DNA from: Planctomycetota bacterium
GTDB taxonomy: Bacteria > Planctomycetota > Phycisphaerae > UBA1845
DNA length: 64,000 nt
Reading direction: 5' to 3'
Assembly (NCBI GenBank): GCA_016200265.1
Contig: JACQFE010000018.1
Coordinates: 1-64,000, forward strand
The first letter of the stretch is position 1. Each line of letters starts with the position of its first letter. The translations under genes and the position numbers were made by a program. Below the pieces are notes generated by a model. It was not told where the DNA came from. It worked only from the letters and a program-made list of their open reading frames with translations, and searched no databases. Below, in pieces: positions 37,284 through 48,500 of this stretch.

Positions 37284-38459
37284 ATGTACCATTGCCCCGA
37301 AGGCTGCGAACCGCACGAAGTCTCGGCCTTTGCAGGAGTTCTCGCTTTGCCGGAAGAACCCATACAGCATCCCCGCGTCTTGCTCGCCAAGATCGGCCTC
37401 GATGGTCACGATCGTGGCGTGAAAGTCCTCGCGCGATCCTTCCGCGACGCGGGACTCGAAGTGATTTACACAGGGCTTTGGCAGACCTCCGAAGCCACCA
37501 TGTACGCGGCGCTTCAGGAAGACGTGGACGTAGTCGGCGTGAGCCTGCTTTCGGCAGCTCATCTCACCGTCATGCCCGAGTTAGTGCGAATCCGAAAGGA
37601 GCTCGGCGTCGAAGAGATTCCGATCGTGCTGGGCGGTATCGTGCCGGTCGCTGATCATCCGAAGTTGCTGGAGATGGGGGTGGCCGCGATGTTCAATCCC
37701 GGCTCGCCTCTCGACGCGATCATCGCTCGGCTTCGTGAACTCGCCGCCACTCGAGCGACATCGCGACTCGATGATCTCCAATCCGGTTTCAGGAAACGCG
37801 ACATGCTGGCACTGGCAAGACTTCTCACCGCACTGCAACGCGGCGCGAAAGTTCCACCTTGGGCTCAAACGCCCGGCCATGCCAAAGTGATCGGCGTCAC
37901 TGGCGCACCCGGCGTCGGCAAGAGCAGCTTTATTGCCGGACTCGGAAAAGTGCTGCGCGCTCGCGGCAAGAAGGTCGCCGTCATCGCCATTGATCCAAGC
38001 AGCCCTGTCACGGGCGGCGCGCTACTGGGAGATCGTCTCCGCATGATGTCCGGCATGCCCGATGCCGAGTTCTTCGTCCGTAGTCTCTCCTCAGGGGACG
38101 TTCAGGGCGGCGTGGCCCCACGCTGCAACGAGATCGTCCATGCGGTCAATGCCTTCGGATTCGACTTCATTCTTGTGGAGACGGTCGGGGCGGGCCAGGC
38201 GGATGTGGCCGTCCGCGGTCTCGCCAAAGACATCATTCTCCTTCTCATGCCCGACAGCGGCGACGCCGTGCAATTCTCAAAGGCGGGAATCATGGAAATC
38301 GCAAGTTGCTTCGTGCTCAATAAGTGCGACCTCGCCGGCGCCGACGCCACCCAGGCTCAACTCCTCAGTGCCGTCGGTGACCAACGCCCGTTGTTCAAAG
38401 TCAGCACCATCCGCAATGAAGGCCTGGACGCCGTCGCTGATTGGACGATGAACCGATAG
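37284..38459 (+). CDS. B12-binding domain fused to MeaB-type GTPase, no mutase
   Basis: 391 residues. Residues 31-165 form a cobalamin-binding domain like the methylmalonyl-CoA mutase small part: RVLLAKIGLDGHDRG has the DxHxxG loop (Asp40, His42, Gly45), then VGVSLLS and the GG of IVLGGIVP. After a linker, residues ~195-391 are a MeaB/ArgK G3E GTPase with Walker A GAPGVGKSS, AIDPSSPVTGGALLGDR, VETVGAGQADV and NKCD. It resembles IcmF (B12-GTPase-mutase) but ends without the mutase and also lacks the usual MeaB C-terminal arm. MeaB proteins guard and load cobalamin in mutases. No mutase subunit is in the window. ATG at 37284 chosen over TTG 37215, which lies in a promoter. Confidence 0.87.
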   Translation: MYHCPEGCEPHEVSAFAGVLALPEEPIQHPRVLLAKIGLDGHDRGVKVLARSFRDAGLEVIYTGLWQTSEATMYAALQEDVDVVGVSLLSAAHLTVMPELVRIRKELGVEEIPIVLGGIVPVADHPKLLEMGVAAMFNPGSPLDAIIARLRELAATRATSRLDDLQSGFRKRDMLALARLLTALQRGAKVPPWAQTPGHAKVIGVTGAPGVGKSSFIAGLGKVLRARGKKVAVIAIDPSSPVTGGALLGDRLRMMSGMPDAEFFVRSLSSGDVQGGVAPRCNEIVHAVNAFGFDFILVETVGAGQADVAVRGLAKDIILLLMPDSGDAVQFSKAGIMEIASCFVLNKCDLAGADATQAQLLSAVGDQRPLFKVSTIRNEGLDAVADWTMNR

Positions 38460-38602
38460 CCTCCCCCGCAACAACAATCCGCCGGCCCACGACCCGATCT
38501 TCATCAATTCTGAATCGCCATTGACTTTGGCATACAAAATCATTAACTTTGGCAAGCCAAATTTAAGCGGCTGCCTTCAACAAGGGTTCGGGAATTCCAG
38601 GA

Positions 38603-39631
38603 ATGGGTCACAAGAGACAGGCAACGATCATCATCTTTACTTCATTTGTCGCATGCTCGATGTCTGTCGGCCAGCCGCCAAACGGAGATTTGCCGCCAAC
38701 TGAAACTCCGAAGACTGGGGAAAACTCCGCAACCGACGCCGAGGCGGGTGCAAAATTGCTCGATGCGGCGCGGGAACAAAGCCCTCTTCGCTTGTGCTCG
38801 TGGTGGAATTCAGAACCGCTCGAACGTGAAATGGACACCGATCGGCCCGATCTTACGGATACGGCCCTTGCGGTCCCGAAAGGGCACGTGCAACTTGAAG
38901 GCGGTTACGATTTCCGCAGTGACCGTCGCGACGGTCATCGGTTCTCGGAAAATCTCTTTCCTCAATTGCTCTTACGCGTTGGAATCATCCACAACGTGGA
39001 ATTTCGCCTTGGCTGGGACGGCTTTTCCTTCGAGCAGGAAAAGTTTTCAGAGTGCATCAGTTCCGGCGACGACGGTCCGCAAAATCCCCTGATGATGCGC
39101 CTGCCCGATCCGCTCGGCGGTCGTTGCGCGGGCGTCAAGCGATCACGCGTCCAACATCACGACGGCGGCACCGATTTGTACATTGGATCGAAAATTCATT
39201 TGATCGATCAGGGCCATGGCCGGCCCGACTTTGCCATCATTGCGGGAATCACCGTGCCGACCGGAACGGCGGACAAATCATCCGGCGACGTCGATCCCAT
39301 CTTCAAGTTTTCGATCGCGTATGACCTCACCGACCGAGTTTCCGTCGGAAGCAACATTACCTTTGCCAGCCCGACCGAAGACTCGCATCGGTTCTTTCAA
39401 TCCGGCGCCACCCTCGATTTCAGCTACGAGCTGACGCCCTGGCTCATCACCTACACCGAGTACGTCGGCGTGTACCCCGGCCATCGTGACAGCGGACCGG
39501 CTCACACGCACGCCGGCGGGTTCATCTTCGTGATCACCCGTGATTTCCACCTCGACCTCCGCGCGGGTTACGGCATCAACCGTGAGGCCGATGACTATTT
39601 CGTCGGCGCCGGTTTCGCCGTACGCATTTGA
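38603..39631 (+). CDS. Outer-membrane beta-barrel type transporter-family protein
   Basis: 342 residues. A short signal-like start (ATIIIFTSFVACSMSVG) and an alternating beta-strand body fit the MetA-pathway/transporter family (PF13557-like): DTDRPDLTDTALAVPKGHVQLEGGYDF, then LRVGIIHNVEFRLGWDGF, DLYIGSKIHL, IAGITVPTGTAD, SVGSNITFASP and a terminal barrel strand FVGAGFAVRI. Proteins of this type form predicted outer-membrane pores of uncertain substrate. AGGA abuts the ATG, which makes the exact start uncertain. Terminal aromatic/hydrophobic residue pattern supports a beta-barrel. Confidence 0.75.
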   Translation: MGHKRQATIIIFTSFVACSMSVGQPPNGDLPPTETPKTGENSATDAEAGAKLLDAAREQSPLRLCSWWNSEPLEREMDTDRPDLTDTALAVPKGHVQLEGGYDFRSDRRDGHRFSENLFPQLLLRVGIIHNVEFRLGWDGFSFEQEKFSECISSGDDGPQNPLMMRLPDPLGGRCAGVKRSRVQHHDGGTDLYIGSKIHLIDQGHGRPDFAIIAGITVPTGTADKSSGDVDPIFKFSIAYDLTDRVSVGSNITFASPTEDSHRFFQSGATLDFSYELTPWLITYTEYVGVYPGHRDSGPAHTHAGGFIFVITRDFHLDLRAGYGINREADDYFVGAGFAVRI

Positions 39632-39771
39632 CAAGAGGCAGGCGCAACGCGCTTCCACTTTCTTCTTCGGCCTGTGAATCGTCGGCGCGTTGCAGATTCT
39701 TAGGAAAACGGCGAATATGACCGCACTCGAATTTTGGAGAGGCGAAATACTTTCGCATTGGAGGCGATTGC

Positions 39772-40800
39772 ATGTCGGTGGCAAATAATGAAATTCGTCA
39801 AGGCGATTGCGTCAGACTGCTGGATAAGATGGATCCCGGCTCGGTCGATCTCGTCTTCGCTGATCCGCCATTCAACATCGGCTACGACTACGACGTGTAC
39901 GACGACCGCCGCGAGGCCAATGAGTACATCGCGTGGTCACGAAAGTGGATCGAAGGCGTCGTTCGTGTCGTCAAGCCGGACGGCACGTTCTGGCTGGCGA
40001 TTGGTGATGAATATGCGGCCGAGCTGAAGGTGCTTTGCACGCGCGAGCTGGGTCTGCATTGCCGCAACTGGGTCATCTGGTTTTACACGTTCGGCGTCCA
40101 TTGCAAGCAGAAATTCACTCGTAGTCATGCCCATTTGTTCTACTTCGTCAAAGATCCCAAAAAATTCACCTTCAATTCGCTGGATGTACGCGTGCCGTCC
40201 GCGCGAGAACTCGTCTACGGCGACAAGCGGGCCGATCCCGATGGCCGCGTGCCTGATGATACCTGGATGATCCCGCCCATGCTTCCGCCGGGTGCGGCCG
40301 TTCGCGACGGCTTCATCCTGCGCCCGCAGGACATTCCTGATCGCTTCCCTCCGGACAGCGACACATGGTTCTTCTCACGCGTCGCGGGTACATTCAAAGA
40401 ACGCCGCGGCTGGCACGGCTGCCAGATGCCCGAACAGCTCCTTGGCCGCATCATCCGCGCTTGCTCGAATCCCGGCGAGATCGTGCTCGATCCCTTCGCC
40501 GGCAGCGGCACGACCCTCGCCGTTGCGAAAAAACTGGGCCGACAATACCTCGGCCTCGAACTTTCAAAGGACTATGTCAAGAAGATCAACAAGCGGCTCG
40601 AAGGAATTGCCGTGGGCGGTGCTCTCACGGGACCTGAAAATGCGGCGAGTAGCGCACCGAATACACAAGCCGGCAGACGCTTGACACGACCAAATAAGTC
40701 TGAGCAGGTCACAAAGCAATCTGAGCCGACGGGCGATCTGCTGAGTTTCCCGTTTCCACGAGAGGAAAATCAATCAACAAAAAAGCGGTCGGCTCGGTAG
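39772..40800 (+). CDS. Orphan-type beta-class DNA methyltransferase
   Basis: 342 residues. [13 protein letters not shown] (about 30) is motif [20 protein letters not shown] (about 240) is the SAM motif I, so the order is that of beta-class N6-adenine or N4-cytosine enzymes. GGAGG lies seven bases before the ATG. There is no endonuclease gene beside it. A C-terminal, low-complexity, basic tail ([11 protein letters not shown] and onward) follows the catalytic part. Its stop codon lies in the loop of a strong hairpin. It could be a regulatory methylase or a decayed restriction-modification half; nothing in the sequence decides. Confidence 0.85.
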   Translation: MSVANNEIRQGDCVRLLDKMDPGSVDLVFADPPFNIGYDYDVYDDRREANEYIAWSRKWIEGVVRVVKPDGTFWLAIGDEYAAELKVLCTRELGLHCRNWVIWFYTFGVHCKQKFTRSHAHLFYFVKDPKKFTFNSLDVRVPSARELVYGDKRADPDGRVPDDTWMIPPMLPPGAAVRDGFILRPQDIPDRFPPDSDTWFFSRVAGTFKERRGWHGCQMPEQLLGRIIRACSNPGEIVLDPFAGSGTTLAVAKKLGRQYLGLELSKDYVKKINKRLEGIAVGGALTGPENAASSAPNTQAGRRLTRPNKSEQVTKQSEPTGDLLSFPFPREENQSTKKRSAR

Positions 40801-40817
40801 TAAGCCGAACCGACCGC
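40775..40817 (-). terminator. Hairpin terminator between convergent genes
   Basis: GCGGTCGGCTCGG (40785-40797) pairs with CCGAACCGACCGC (40805-40817), 12 of 13 positions, with a 7-base loop holding the methyltransferase TAG. On the minus strand the stem is followed by TTTTTTG, which fits rho-independent termination for the 41819 gene. There is no T run on the other side. Confidence 0.75.
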
Positions 40818-40880
40818 GTCACTCAAACAACGACTCGTGATGCGAGGTTGAAAGCGGGAAGATGACTACTGCCCCAAACC

Positions 40881-41819
40881 TTACTTTCCTGAGCGCGGAT
40901 TGGGTGCCTGACCGATGGTGATGATTGCATCGGGTCCGGCGGAATACTCCATGTCTTTGTTGCGCGGATCACCGAGAATCGTCTCGGTACCGACACGCAC
41001 ATTGATCGAAAAGCTGCCTTTGGCATCCGCTGTCGGCTGGAACGCATAGGTGCCCAAGTAGCCGTTCTTGTCCACATCCACGCTGCCGTCGAACAATACC
41101 GCACCCGCTCTGCCGCCGGCCTTATCATCAGCAATGATGGTCTTGTCCGTGCCAAATACGAAGTCCGTGCGCTTCTGGTCAATTGTCAGATCAGTTCGGC
41201 TGAGCTGTCCGCTTGTACCGCCGGTGACATCCAACGTCACCTGATAGCTGCGCAGACCCTTCGCGCCATCCACAAAAACGTCGACAAAATACGTGCCGTT
41301 GCTCATTCCGACGGGAACCACATTGATGACGGCGCCCTTGGCAACCGGCTCAAGTCCTGTGCTGACCAGCTTCGAGACGCGTTCCGCCTGCACGGAGGTC
41401 AGTCCGCTGATGATGGCGCTGGCCGAACCATTTTGCGTGTTGACGTTGCCAAGCGTGCCGACGGTATTCAGTCTGCCGTTCAGCACGATGCCCACAGTGA
41501 CGCCGCTCTTGCCGGTCATCGACGCCAAACTCGCGGCCGACTTGTCGGACACGCCAAGTAGAAGACTCGAGCTTCCGCGACCCGGCTGTGCGTCCACAGA
41601 CGATACATCGCCGCCCGTCAGGAGCGACTGCGGCGCGACGAACATTGAACCTGACCCATACGCCATTTTTTGATAGCCAGCGACTTCGGTGTCACTGACC
41701 TGACGGATATCGAGCGCATTGCCCTTCTCGCCACGATCCGTCCTCGGTCCCGCAAGAGCTGATGTCACCGCAATGACACCAACCATGCCCGTAATCACTC
41801 CCACATTCGCCTTTCGCAT
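40881..41819 (-). CDS. Exported protein of unknown function, possibly cohesin-like
   Basis: 312 residues from ATG 41819, which has AAGGAA seven bases upstream (an in-frame upstream extension to 41900 is not favoured). A signal peptide (VGVITGMVGVIAVTSALAG) precedes a Gly/Ser/Val-rich beta-type body with alternating hydrophobic stretches: SGVTVGIVLNGRLNTVGTLGNVN, IISGLTSVQAERV, INVVPVGMSNGTYFVDVFVDG and IDQKRTDFVFG. It has almost no Cys. No known domain recognised with confidence; a cohesin or surface-layer role would be a guess. A hairpin with T run follows its stop. Confidence 0.6.
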   Translation of the reverse strand: MRKANVGVITGMVGVIAVTSALAGPRTDRGEKGNALDIRQVSDTEVAGYQKMAYGSGSMFVAPQSLLTGGDVSSVDAQPGRGSSSLLLGVSDKSAASLASMTGKSGVTVGIVLNGRLNTVGTLGNVNTQNGSASAIISGLTSVQAERVSKLVSTGLEPVAKGAVINVVPVGMSNGTYFVDVFVDGAKGLRSYQVTLDVTGGTSGQLSRTDLTIDQKRTDFVFGTDKTIIADDKAGGRAGAVLFDGSVDVDKNGYLGTYAFQPTADAKGSFSINVRVGTETILGDPRNKDMEYSAGPDAIITIGQAPNPRSGK

Positions 41820-41925
41820 CGTACATTCCTTTCCGCAAGAGCCTTTTTTGCTTATCTGTCGAGCGGTCTTCGCCGCTTTACGAAGACTTCGAACTCCCAC
41901 ACTCCGTCAACGCGTTGCATACCCG

Positions 41926-41954
41926 ATTGTCGCAACGCGAATACACTCAATCAA
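41926..41954 (-). promoter_or_regulatory. sigma70-like promoter for the 41819 gene
   Basis: TTGATT (41949-41954) and GACAAT (41926-41931) on the minus strand are spaced 17 bases, about 107 bases before the ATG. The -10 matches TATAAT at four of six positions. Confidence 0.5.
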
Positions 41955-42057
41955 TGATCATTCGTGGACTTTACTTTGCGACCATTCAATTATGCCGCCG
42001 TCCCATGTGCGCCACATGACGCTTCCATGTGTTTTATGTGAGCGACGAGGGTTCACA

Positions 42058-42147
42058 ATGCACGAACACGCAATCACACAACAGGCCGAAGCCGGATTCT
42101 ACCTGAATTCTGTTGATCCGCAGCCTGCTTCCTCTTCGGGCGGATGA
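42058..42147 (+). CDS. Possible 29-residue small protein
   Basis: ATG at 42058 has GAGGG six bases before it. The peptide starts MHEHAITQQAEAGF and ends in PASSSGG. It is too short for homology by eye. The ribosome site is the only support and the frame may be chance. Confidence 0.25.
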   Translation: MHEHAITQQAEAGFYLNSVDPQPASSSGG

Positions 42148-42411
42148 TGCCGTCGGTAAAACCACCCGGCCTATGCCCGCTTCCGATCTGCGCGAACCGG
42201 GCGCTCCTTACCACCCCCGATCACCTGGAGCGACTCCTTCCGCCCTATAATAGTACTCGATTCGCATACCCGGACGCAAGAGCAAAATGGCGACTCGGCT
42301 CGTAAAGCTGCAGTGAATCCTCGCGGACTTTTCTACACATATTTAATGGAATAATTGCGGTCCTTTCAGGATTTGCGTCCGATACCTCCGGCGCCCTACC
42401 GATCACTTATT

Positions 42412-42440
42412 TTGACCGGGTGCTAAAATAGGAATATATT
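42412..42440 (+). promoter_or_regulatory. sigma70-like promoter for aconitase
   Basis: TTGACC (42412-42417), 17-base spacer, TATATT (42435-42440). The aconitase ATG is about 58 bases downstream. Confidence 0.7.
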
Positions 42441-42497
42441 ATCGCTCGATGTGACCCTCCAAATCATGTATTGCGATGAAAAAAGGCAGGCCAAACG

Positions 42498-45221
42498 ATG
42501 AATAGCCCAAAAAATGATCCGTTCGGCAGTCTTGGAACGCTTAAAACCTCCGCAGGGGATGTGCAACTTCATCGCCTGCAACCACTTACGAAACATGGGG
42601 TGAAGCTGGAAGCCCTTCCCTTCAGTATCCGGGTGCTGCTGGAAAGCGCCTTGCGGAGCATCGATGGGTTTGCAGTGAAGGCCAACGACGTTGCCACGAT
42701 TGGGGCGTGGACACCGTCGGGTCGGCCGGCTCGCGAGGTTCCGTTTGTGCCGGGTCGTGTCCTTCTTCAGGATTTCACGGGGGTTCCATGCATCGTCGAT
42801 CTTGCAGCCATGAGAGATGCCATCGGGCGTCTTGGCGGCGACCCGCGAAAAATTAATCCCCAAGTCCCTGTCGACCTCGTGATTGACCATTCCGTGCAAG
42901 TGGATGCATTTGCGTCGCCGGACGCATTGGGCATCAACGCCGACTTTGAGTTCGTGCGCAATCTGGAGCGTTATCAATTTCTGCGTTGGGGGCAGAAAGC
43001 ATTTGAGAATTTCCGTGTCGTTCCGCCGGCCACAGGAATCGTCCACCAGGTCAATCTCGAATATCTCGCACCGGTCGTACTGACGCGAAAGACTCAGAGT
43101 GGAACATTCGCATTCCCGGACAGTCTTGTTGGTACGGACAGTCACACCACGATGATCAACGGTCTCGGCGTCGTCGGCTGGGGTGTTGGAGGCATCGAGG
43201 CTGAAGCCGCGATGCTCGGGCAACCGCTCTACATGCTGCTGCCCGATGTCGTCGGTTTCAAACTGACCGGCTCTCTTTCTGAAGGCGCGACCGCGACGGA
43301 CCTCGTTCTCACCATTACGGAAATGCTCCGCAAGAAAGGCGTCGTCAACAAGTTCGTCGAGTTTTATGGCGAAGGCGTTTCCAGCATGAGCGTGCCGGAT
43401 CGTGCCACGATTGGAAACATGGCCCCCGAATACGGCGCGACCGTTGGATTCTTCCCCGTCGATGCTGAGACACTTCGCTTCCTTCGACAAACTGGCCGAC
43501 CGCCGGAGCTTGTGGACCTTGTCGAACGCTACTTGAAAGAGCAGGGCCTGTTCCGCACCAAGGACACTCCGGAGCCACAATTCACCGACAAGATGTCGCT
43601 GGATCTTTCCACTGTAGAGCCGAGCCTCGCCGGCCCCAAGCGACCGCACGATCGCGTTCCGCTCAGTCAAGTTCGATCATCGTTTGAGGCCGCACTGCGT
43701 GCGCCGGTAAAAGATCGCGGTTTCGCTCTCGACGATGCGACCGCCAAGAAATCCGTCGATGTGCGAATGAACGGCGACGTGAACAAATTGCATCACGGCT
43801 CGGTGGTGATCGCGGCCATCACCAGTTGCACAAACACGTCGAACCCATCGGTTATGCTGGCCGCCGGATTGCTCGCCAAAAAAGCCGTCGAGCGCGGACT
43901 GCACGTCCAAAAGTATGTCAAGACCAGTCTCGCACCCGGCTCGCGAGTCGTGACTGAATATCTGCGCGAAAGTGGACTCGGCAAATATCTCGATCAACTT
44001 GGATTCCAAACCGTCGGTTACGGCTGCACGACGTGCATCGGCAATAGCGGACCATTGCCCGAGCCTGTTGCGGAGGCAGTGACCAAGGGAGATTTGGTCG
44101 CTGCAGCGGTCCTTAGTGGAAATCGAAACTTCGAAGGTCGCATTCATCCGCTTGTAAAGGCCAATTACCTCGCCTCGCCCCCGCTCGTCGTTGCATTCGC
44201 GCTGGCAGGTCGCACGGACATTGATATGACCCATGAGCCGCTTGGAAACGGGCGCGATGGAAAACCCGTTTACCTGCGGGACATTTGGCCTTCGCAGCGC
44301 GAGATCACAGACACCGTCGCACGATGTGTCACGGCCGAACAGTTCCGTACCCAATACGCACACGTGTTCGACGGCAATGAACGGTGGAATCAGATTGCCG
44401 GCGCGAGTTCGGCCACATATCAATGGGACGCGAACTCGACCTACATTCAGAATCCGCCATTCTTCGACAATTTGATGCCCAACGTTTCGCACGTCACGCC
44501 GATCACGAGTGCTCGAGTGCTCGTCATGCTCGGCGATTCCGTCACCACGGATCACATTTCTCCCGCCGGTTCGATCAAGGCCGATTCGCCGGCCGGGCGC
44601 TATCTGCAGGAACACGGCGTCACGCAAAAGGACTTCAATAGTTACGGCTCGCGGCGCGGCAACGATCGCGTCATGACTCGCGGCACGTTTGCGAACATCC
44701 GCCTGCGAAACTTGCTCGCCCCCGGAACGGAGGGTGGCGTCACGATTCATTTGCCTAGCGGAAAATCAATGAGCATTTTCGATGCTGCCGGTGTCTACAA
44801 ATCCGAGCATACGCCGCTTGTCGTGATCGCCGGAAAAGAATACGGCTCGGGCTCATCGCGCGACTGGGCCGCCAAAGGCACGTTGCTTCTCGGCGTCCGC
44901 GCGGTTCTTGCCGAAAGCTACGAACGCATCCATCGCAGCAATCTCGTGGGCATGGGCGTTTGGCCGCTGGAATTCGTCGCCGGACAAAATCGCGAGTCGC
45001 TCGGCATCACCGGCCGGGAATTGTTCGACTTCCCCGACCCGAACCAGTCGCTCAAGCCCATGCAGGAAGTTGAAGTGCGGCTGACCGATCCGAAAACGAA
45101 AGTCGCTCGCGCGATCATGCTGGTGTCACGCATCGACACCGCCGTTGAGGCCGATTACTTCCGCAACGGCGGAATCCTCCCGGCGGTTCTCCGAAGGCTG
45201 GCAAAATCCGGCGTACGATAG
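42498..45221 (+). CDS. acnA: Aconitate hydratase A
   Basis: 907 residues, normal length for AcnA/IRP1-type aconitase, converting citrate to isocitrate in the TCA cycle. The [4Fe-4S] ligands are Cys444 ([12 protein letters not shown]), Cys510 and Cys513 ([13 protein letters not shown]). Other family blocks: [58 protein letters not shown] and the swivelling domain ending near [11 protein letters not shown]. The ATG lies after AAGGCAGG. Antisense open frames over this gene are shadows. Well supported. Confidence 0.96.
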   Translation: MNSPKNDPFGSLGTLKTSAGDVQLHRLQPLTKHGVKLEALPFSIRVLLESALRSIDGFAVKANDVATIGAWTPSGRPAREVPFVPGRVLLQDFTGVPCIVDLAAMRDAIGRLGGDPRKINPQVPVDLVIDHSVQVDAFASPDALGINADFEFVRNLERYQFLRWGQKAFENFRVVPPATGIVHQVNLEYLAPVVLTRKTQSGTFAFPDSLVGTDSHTTMINGLGVVGWGVGGIEAEAAMLGQPLYMLLPDVVGFKLTGSLSEGATATDLVLTITEMLRKKGVVNKFVEFYGEGVSSMSVPDRATIGNMAPEYGATVGFFPVDAETLRFLRQTGRPPELVDLVERYLKEQGLFRTKDTPEPQFTDKMSLDLSTVEPSLAGPKRPHDRVPLSQVRSSFEAALRAPVKDRGFALDDATAKKSVDVRMNGDVNKLHHGSVVIAAITSCTNTSNPSVMLAAGLLAKKAVERGLHVQKYVKTSLAPGSRVVTEYLRESGLGKYLDQLGFQTVGYGCTTCIGNSGPLPEPVAEAVTKGDLVAAAVLSGNRNFEGRIHPLVKANYLASPPLVVAFALAGRTDIDMTHEPLGNGRDGKPVYLRDIWPSQREITDTVARCVTAEQFRTQYAHVFDGNERWNQIAGASSATYQWDANSTYIQNPPFFDNLMPNVSHVTPITSARVLVMLGDSVTTDHISPAGSIKADSPAGRYLQEHGVTQKDFNSYGSRRGNDRVMTRGTFANIRLRNLLAPGTEGGVTIHLPSGKSMSIFDAAGVYKSEHTPLVVIAGKEYGSGSSRDWAAKGTLLLGVRAVLAESYERIHRSNLVGMGVWPLEFVAGQNRESLGITGRELFDFPDPNQSLKPMQEVEVRLTDPKTKVARAIMLVSRIDTAVEADYFRNGGILPAVLRRLAKSGVR

Positions 45222-45596
45222 CGGTGGCATCTTGCGGCGATGAAAAGGTTTTGGAAAAGTTTGGGACCGATCTATGACGGTTCCTAATATCTATCCGCGC
45301 GTTGATTTCAAACGTCCCGGAGGGACGGCATGAAAATAGCCCAGCGTTTCCAACGCTGGGAACAGAGATCGCCTCAAGAGCCAAGTGCCGGAGGCACGAC
45401 TGATCGGGCCTGACGGCATCGCGATTATGTTTTTGGGATTCGGTACGAGTGCCCATCCCTTGACGAGATTGATTTCCCGAAAATTTTTTCGGAATTCATG
45501 CCGGCACATAGACCCACGCACCAAGAGGGAACGTACAATGGCCTAGACCTGGTCAGAATCCACCCGCGCTGGTTGTCTGAGAATTGGAGGAATCAG
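45222..45596. other. Intergenic region with palindrome cluster
   Basis: 375 bases between acnA and the 45597 gene. It contains the repeat at 45313-45397 and an AT-rich hairpin CCGAAAA-TT-TTTTCGG (45477-45492). A TTGACG at about 45460 lacks a clear -10. Confidence 0.5.
45313..45397. repeat. Cluster of three palindromes, REP/MITE-like element
   Basis: CGTCCCGGAGGGACG (45313-45327), CCCAGCGTT-TCC-AACGCTGGG (45340-45360) and GTGCCGGAGGCAC (45385-45397) lie in a row in about 85 intergenic bases. Such stacked hairpins with GGA centres look like a dispersed repeat family. A second copy was not found in the window. Confidence 0.6.
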
Positions 45597-48500
45597 ATGC
45601 ACGATCCGCGCGAACGGAACCATCCCTATTCGAAAATTCCAACTTACCTGTTGTCTGCCGGGTTGCTTGTTTTCACTCCCCTGGCCATCGCGCAGGCTCC
45701 AAATAAGGAAGAGATTGCCCGCGGTGCGTCGAACAGCGAATCAAACGCTGGTTCCAACTTCTTCGAGGCTGCTCCAGCGGTTGAAAGTCCGCCTGCCCTC
45801 CCTCAATTCTATCCGTTGCCTCAAGGAACCTCGTTCCCCTCGTGGACATCGAGTGTGGCCAGTGAGGCCGCTTCCGAGCGCCTGATCTACAGCAACACGC
45901 TTGGTAACGTTGCCGCCGCCTTCCACGCGGATTATTTGGCCGCCGACGACATCACCACGATTGTCCCCGACGGCTGTGCCTTAACGCGGTTCACGTTTCA
46001 ATCGACGGGACGTGCGGACCCGGCTCAACCGGGCGGCCCGTACTCGATCAACTACGCGCTCTATCAGTTTTGTCCGGGGTCGGTGACGGCCGCCAATCGT
46101 CCATCATTGATCATTCCGGGAACTTCCGGAACGTTGAATATCACGGACGACGGGCTGCGCACCAACTCGATCATCCTCCCCCCCAACACAGTCGTGCCCA
46201 TGAGTTTTTACCTCGGGGTGACCACGAATCGCGCCAACGTTGGAATCATCATGGGTGGCCTGCCCACGATCGGCCTGTCGTGCGATACTTTTGATTACCC
46301 GTCATTGGCGTGCAACTCGAATCTCGGCGGCTTTCCGACCCAGCCTCACGCGAGTTTCAACGCGGAGTTCTTCACCGACGCCACCTGCCCGACAGCGTAT
46401 GCCGGATATCGAAACGACAATCCCAAGAAAAGTGCGTTCCTTGGCGGGGCCAATCACACCATTTACGACGACATTCATTTGAACTCCGATAATTGTCAGA
46501 TGTCGGCCTACGAAGTGATGGTCAAAGGCAGCGGTTTCTACTCGTTCGACCTCGCGACTGCGTGCGGCGGGCCGGTGATTCCGGGAACTCACGGCGAAAA
46601 GCCCATTACGGCCACACCTGGCATACCCAACAAACTTCGATTCGCATTTGACCCTCCGGTCCCAATTCCGCAGGACTTCTGGATCGGCGTCACCGTGAAC
46701 ACGACAACGTCAGGCGTCATCATGACCGGCCAAAATGCCTGCACCGGTTCCACGCAAGACCTTTTCTGTGACTTGGATCCATCCGGCACACCTCGAATCA
46801 TCAGTCCTGCCGACAACTTGGTGCAGGCTTTCGACGTCACAATCACTTGCGCCGGGCCGGCCCCAACAGGCGCGTGCTGCGATCTGATCCAGCGCGACGA
46901 AAACGGAGAGGCCGTCTGCCGCGACGTTCCGCTGATGAACTGTGCACAATATGGTCCGATCTACGATTACAGCGGAATCATACAGCCCGCGCCTCAGTGG
47001 TCCGCCGGCGCGAATTGCGAAAGCAATCCATTTCCACATCCGTGCGGCACCTCCGCCTGCTGCAAGCCAGGCGATACGTGTGAAAACCTCACGCAGAAAC
47101 AATGCAACGCCGTCGAGCCCGTCGATCATCCCAAGATTTGGCAGCCCGCGCGATTCTGTAACGAGAATCTCCAATCTTGCCCATTTAGCGCGTGCGTGGA
47201 CGCGAGTTTCCACTTCCCCTCCGGCGACTGCAATGTGGTCCATGATGGCGTTGGGTGCAATGATCCGTTCTGCTGCGAATTTGTCTGCGAAAAGGATTCC
47301 TGGTGTTGTCAAGTGGAATGGGATCGCGATTGTGTTGAGCTATTCGGTCAGATTTGTGATCGATTCGCCGCACACGATACATGCTACTGGGTGAACCCAA
47401 TCTCGGCTGCCTTCCCGATTGACGCGACGAGCCATACCGCGTCGAGCAATGTTCTCGCGACTCAGGAAGTCTCTGATCCACCAAACTGTTGCAATGACTT
47501 GGATTCCGGGGCCGCCGGCTACGGCACACTATGGTTTTCATTTACGGCCACACATGACTCCGTCGCCATTGGCACGTGCAACACCGATGCCGCTCGCGAC
47601 ATGCTCTTCGGCGCTTACGCCGCGACGGACTCGAGTGATCCGCAATCCGCTTGCAACAGCCTCGTGCCACTGGCATGTGCCGATGACGACGGTTGTCCCG
47701 GCAACGAAAAGAGCGGAAAAGTTTGCGTCACCGGCCTGACGCCCGGCCAAACCTATTACATCGTCGTCGGCTCGAAAACCACCGACGATCAAGGCCTCTT
47801 CCAGCTCGATCTCCAATCCCCCTGCTACAACGCTCCGACTTGGAACAGCAACGACTGCAACTCGAACGGCCAACCCGATGGCTGCGACCTTGCCAGCAAG
47901 CATTCCTGGGATTGCAACAAAAACGGCGTCCCTGATGAGTGTGACATTGAGGCCGGAACAAGTCTAGATTGTGACGCCAACGACGTTCCTGACGAATGCG
48001 ACTTGCGCAGTGAGTGGCTGGAAAAAAGTATCTATCCGGAGTGCACGACGGTCCGCGGTGTCGCGGTGCATAATGGACTCATCGCGGCTGGCGTTCTGTC
48101 ATGGACCAGTGCCGCCAACGCAACAGAGAGCGTACATCTATATCGAGACAATGGAATTTCATTCCAATCCATTCCTTCAATCAGGTCTCCACATGCTCCT
48201 AACATCATAGGACTCGGCAAGAGCATCGCCATTACAGACCAATGGATCATTGTGGGAGCGCCCGACGTGTCGGTCGGTCCATATCCAGGAGCCGGCGCGA
48301 TTTACGTCTTCCCGAATTCGAAAGACGTGCTTAATTTCACTTCAAAGCTAATTGCTCCTGAGCCTGGCGATTCAGCTGGCTTCGGATCAAGTCTCTCCGC
48401 CGACGGAAATCGACTAATCGTCGGCTTGCGCGAGCCGGATAGCAAAACCAATTCGATTGCACTCATTTATGAATGGGAAGTTGATCATTGGTCGACACCG

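Larger units (their letters stand above)
41820..42497. other. Intergenic region with two promoters and one small open frame
   Basis: About 680 bases between the leftward exported protein and the rightward aconitase. It holds a promoter for each, a CATGTG-CGC-CACATG inverted repeat (42004-42018), and a 29-codon frame with a good ribosome site (42058-42147). No other gene is seen. Confidence 0.5.

Noticed and set aside
42423..43670. Long leftward open frame over aconitase
   Set aside because: Shadow of acnA on the opposite strand; no family motif and the aconitase frame is complete with Fe-S ligands.
43677..44750. Leftward open frame of about 357 codons
   Set aside because: Also antisense to acnA, without domain evidence.
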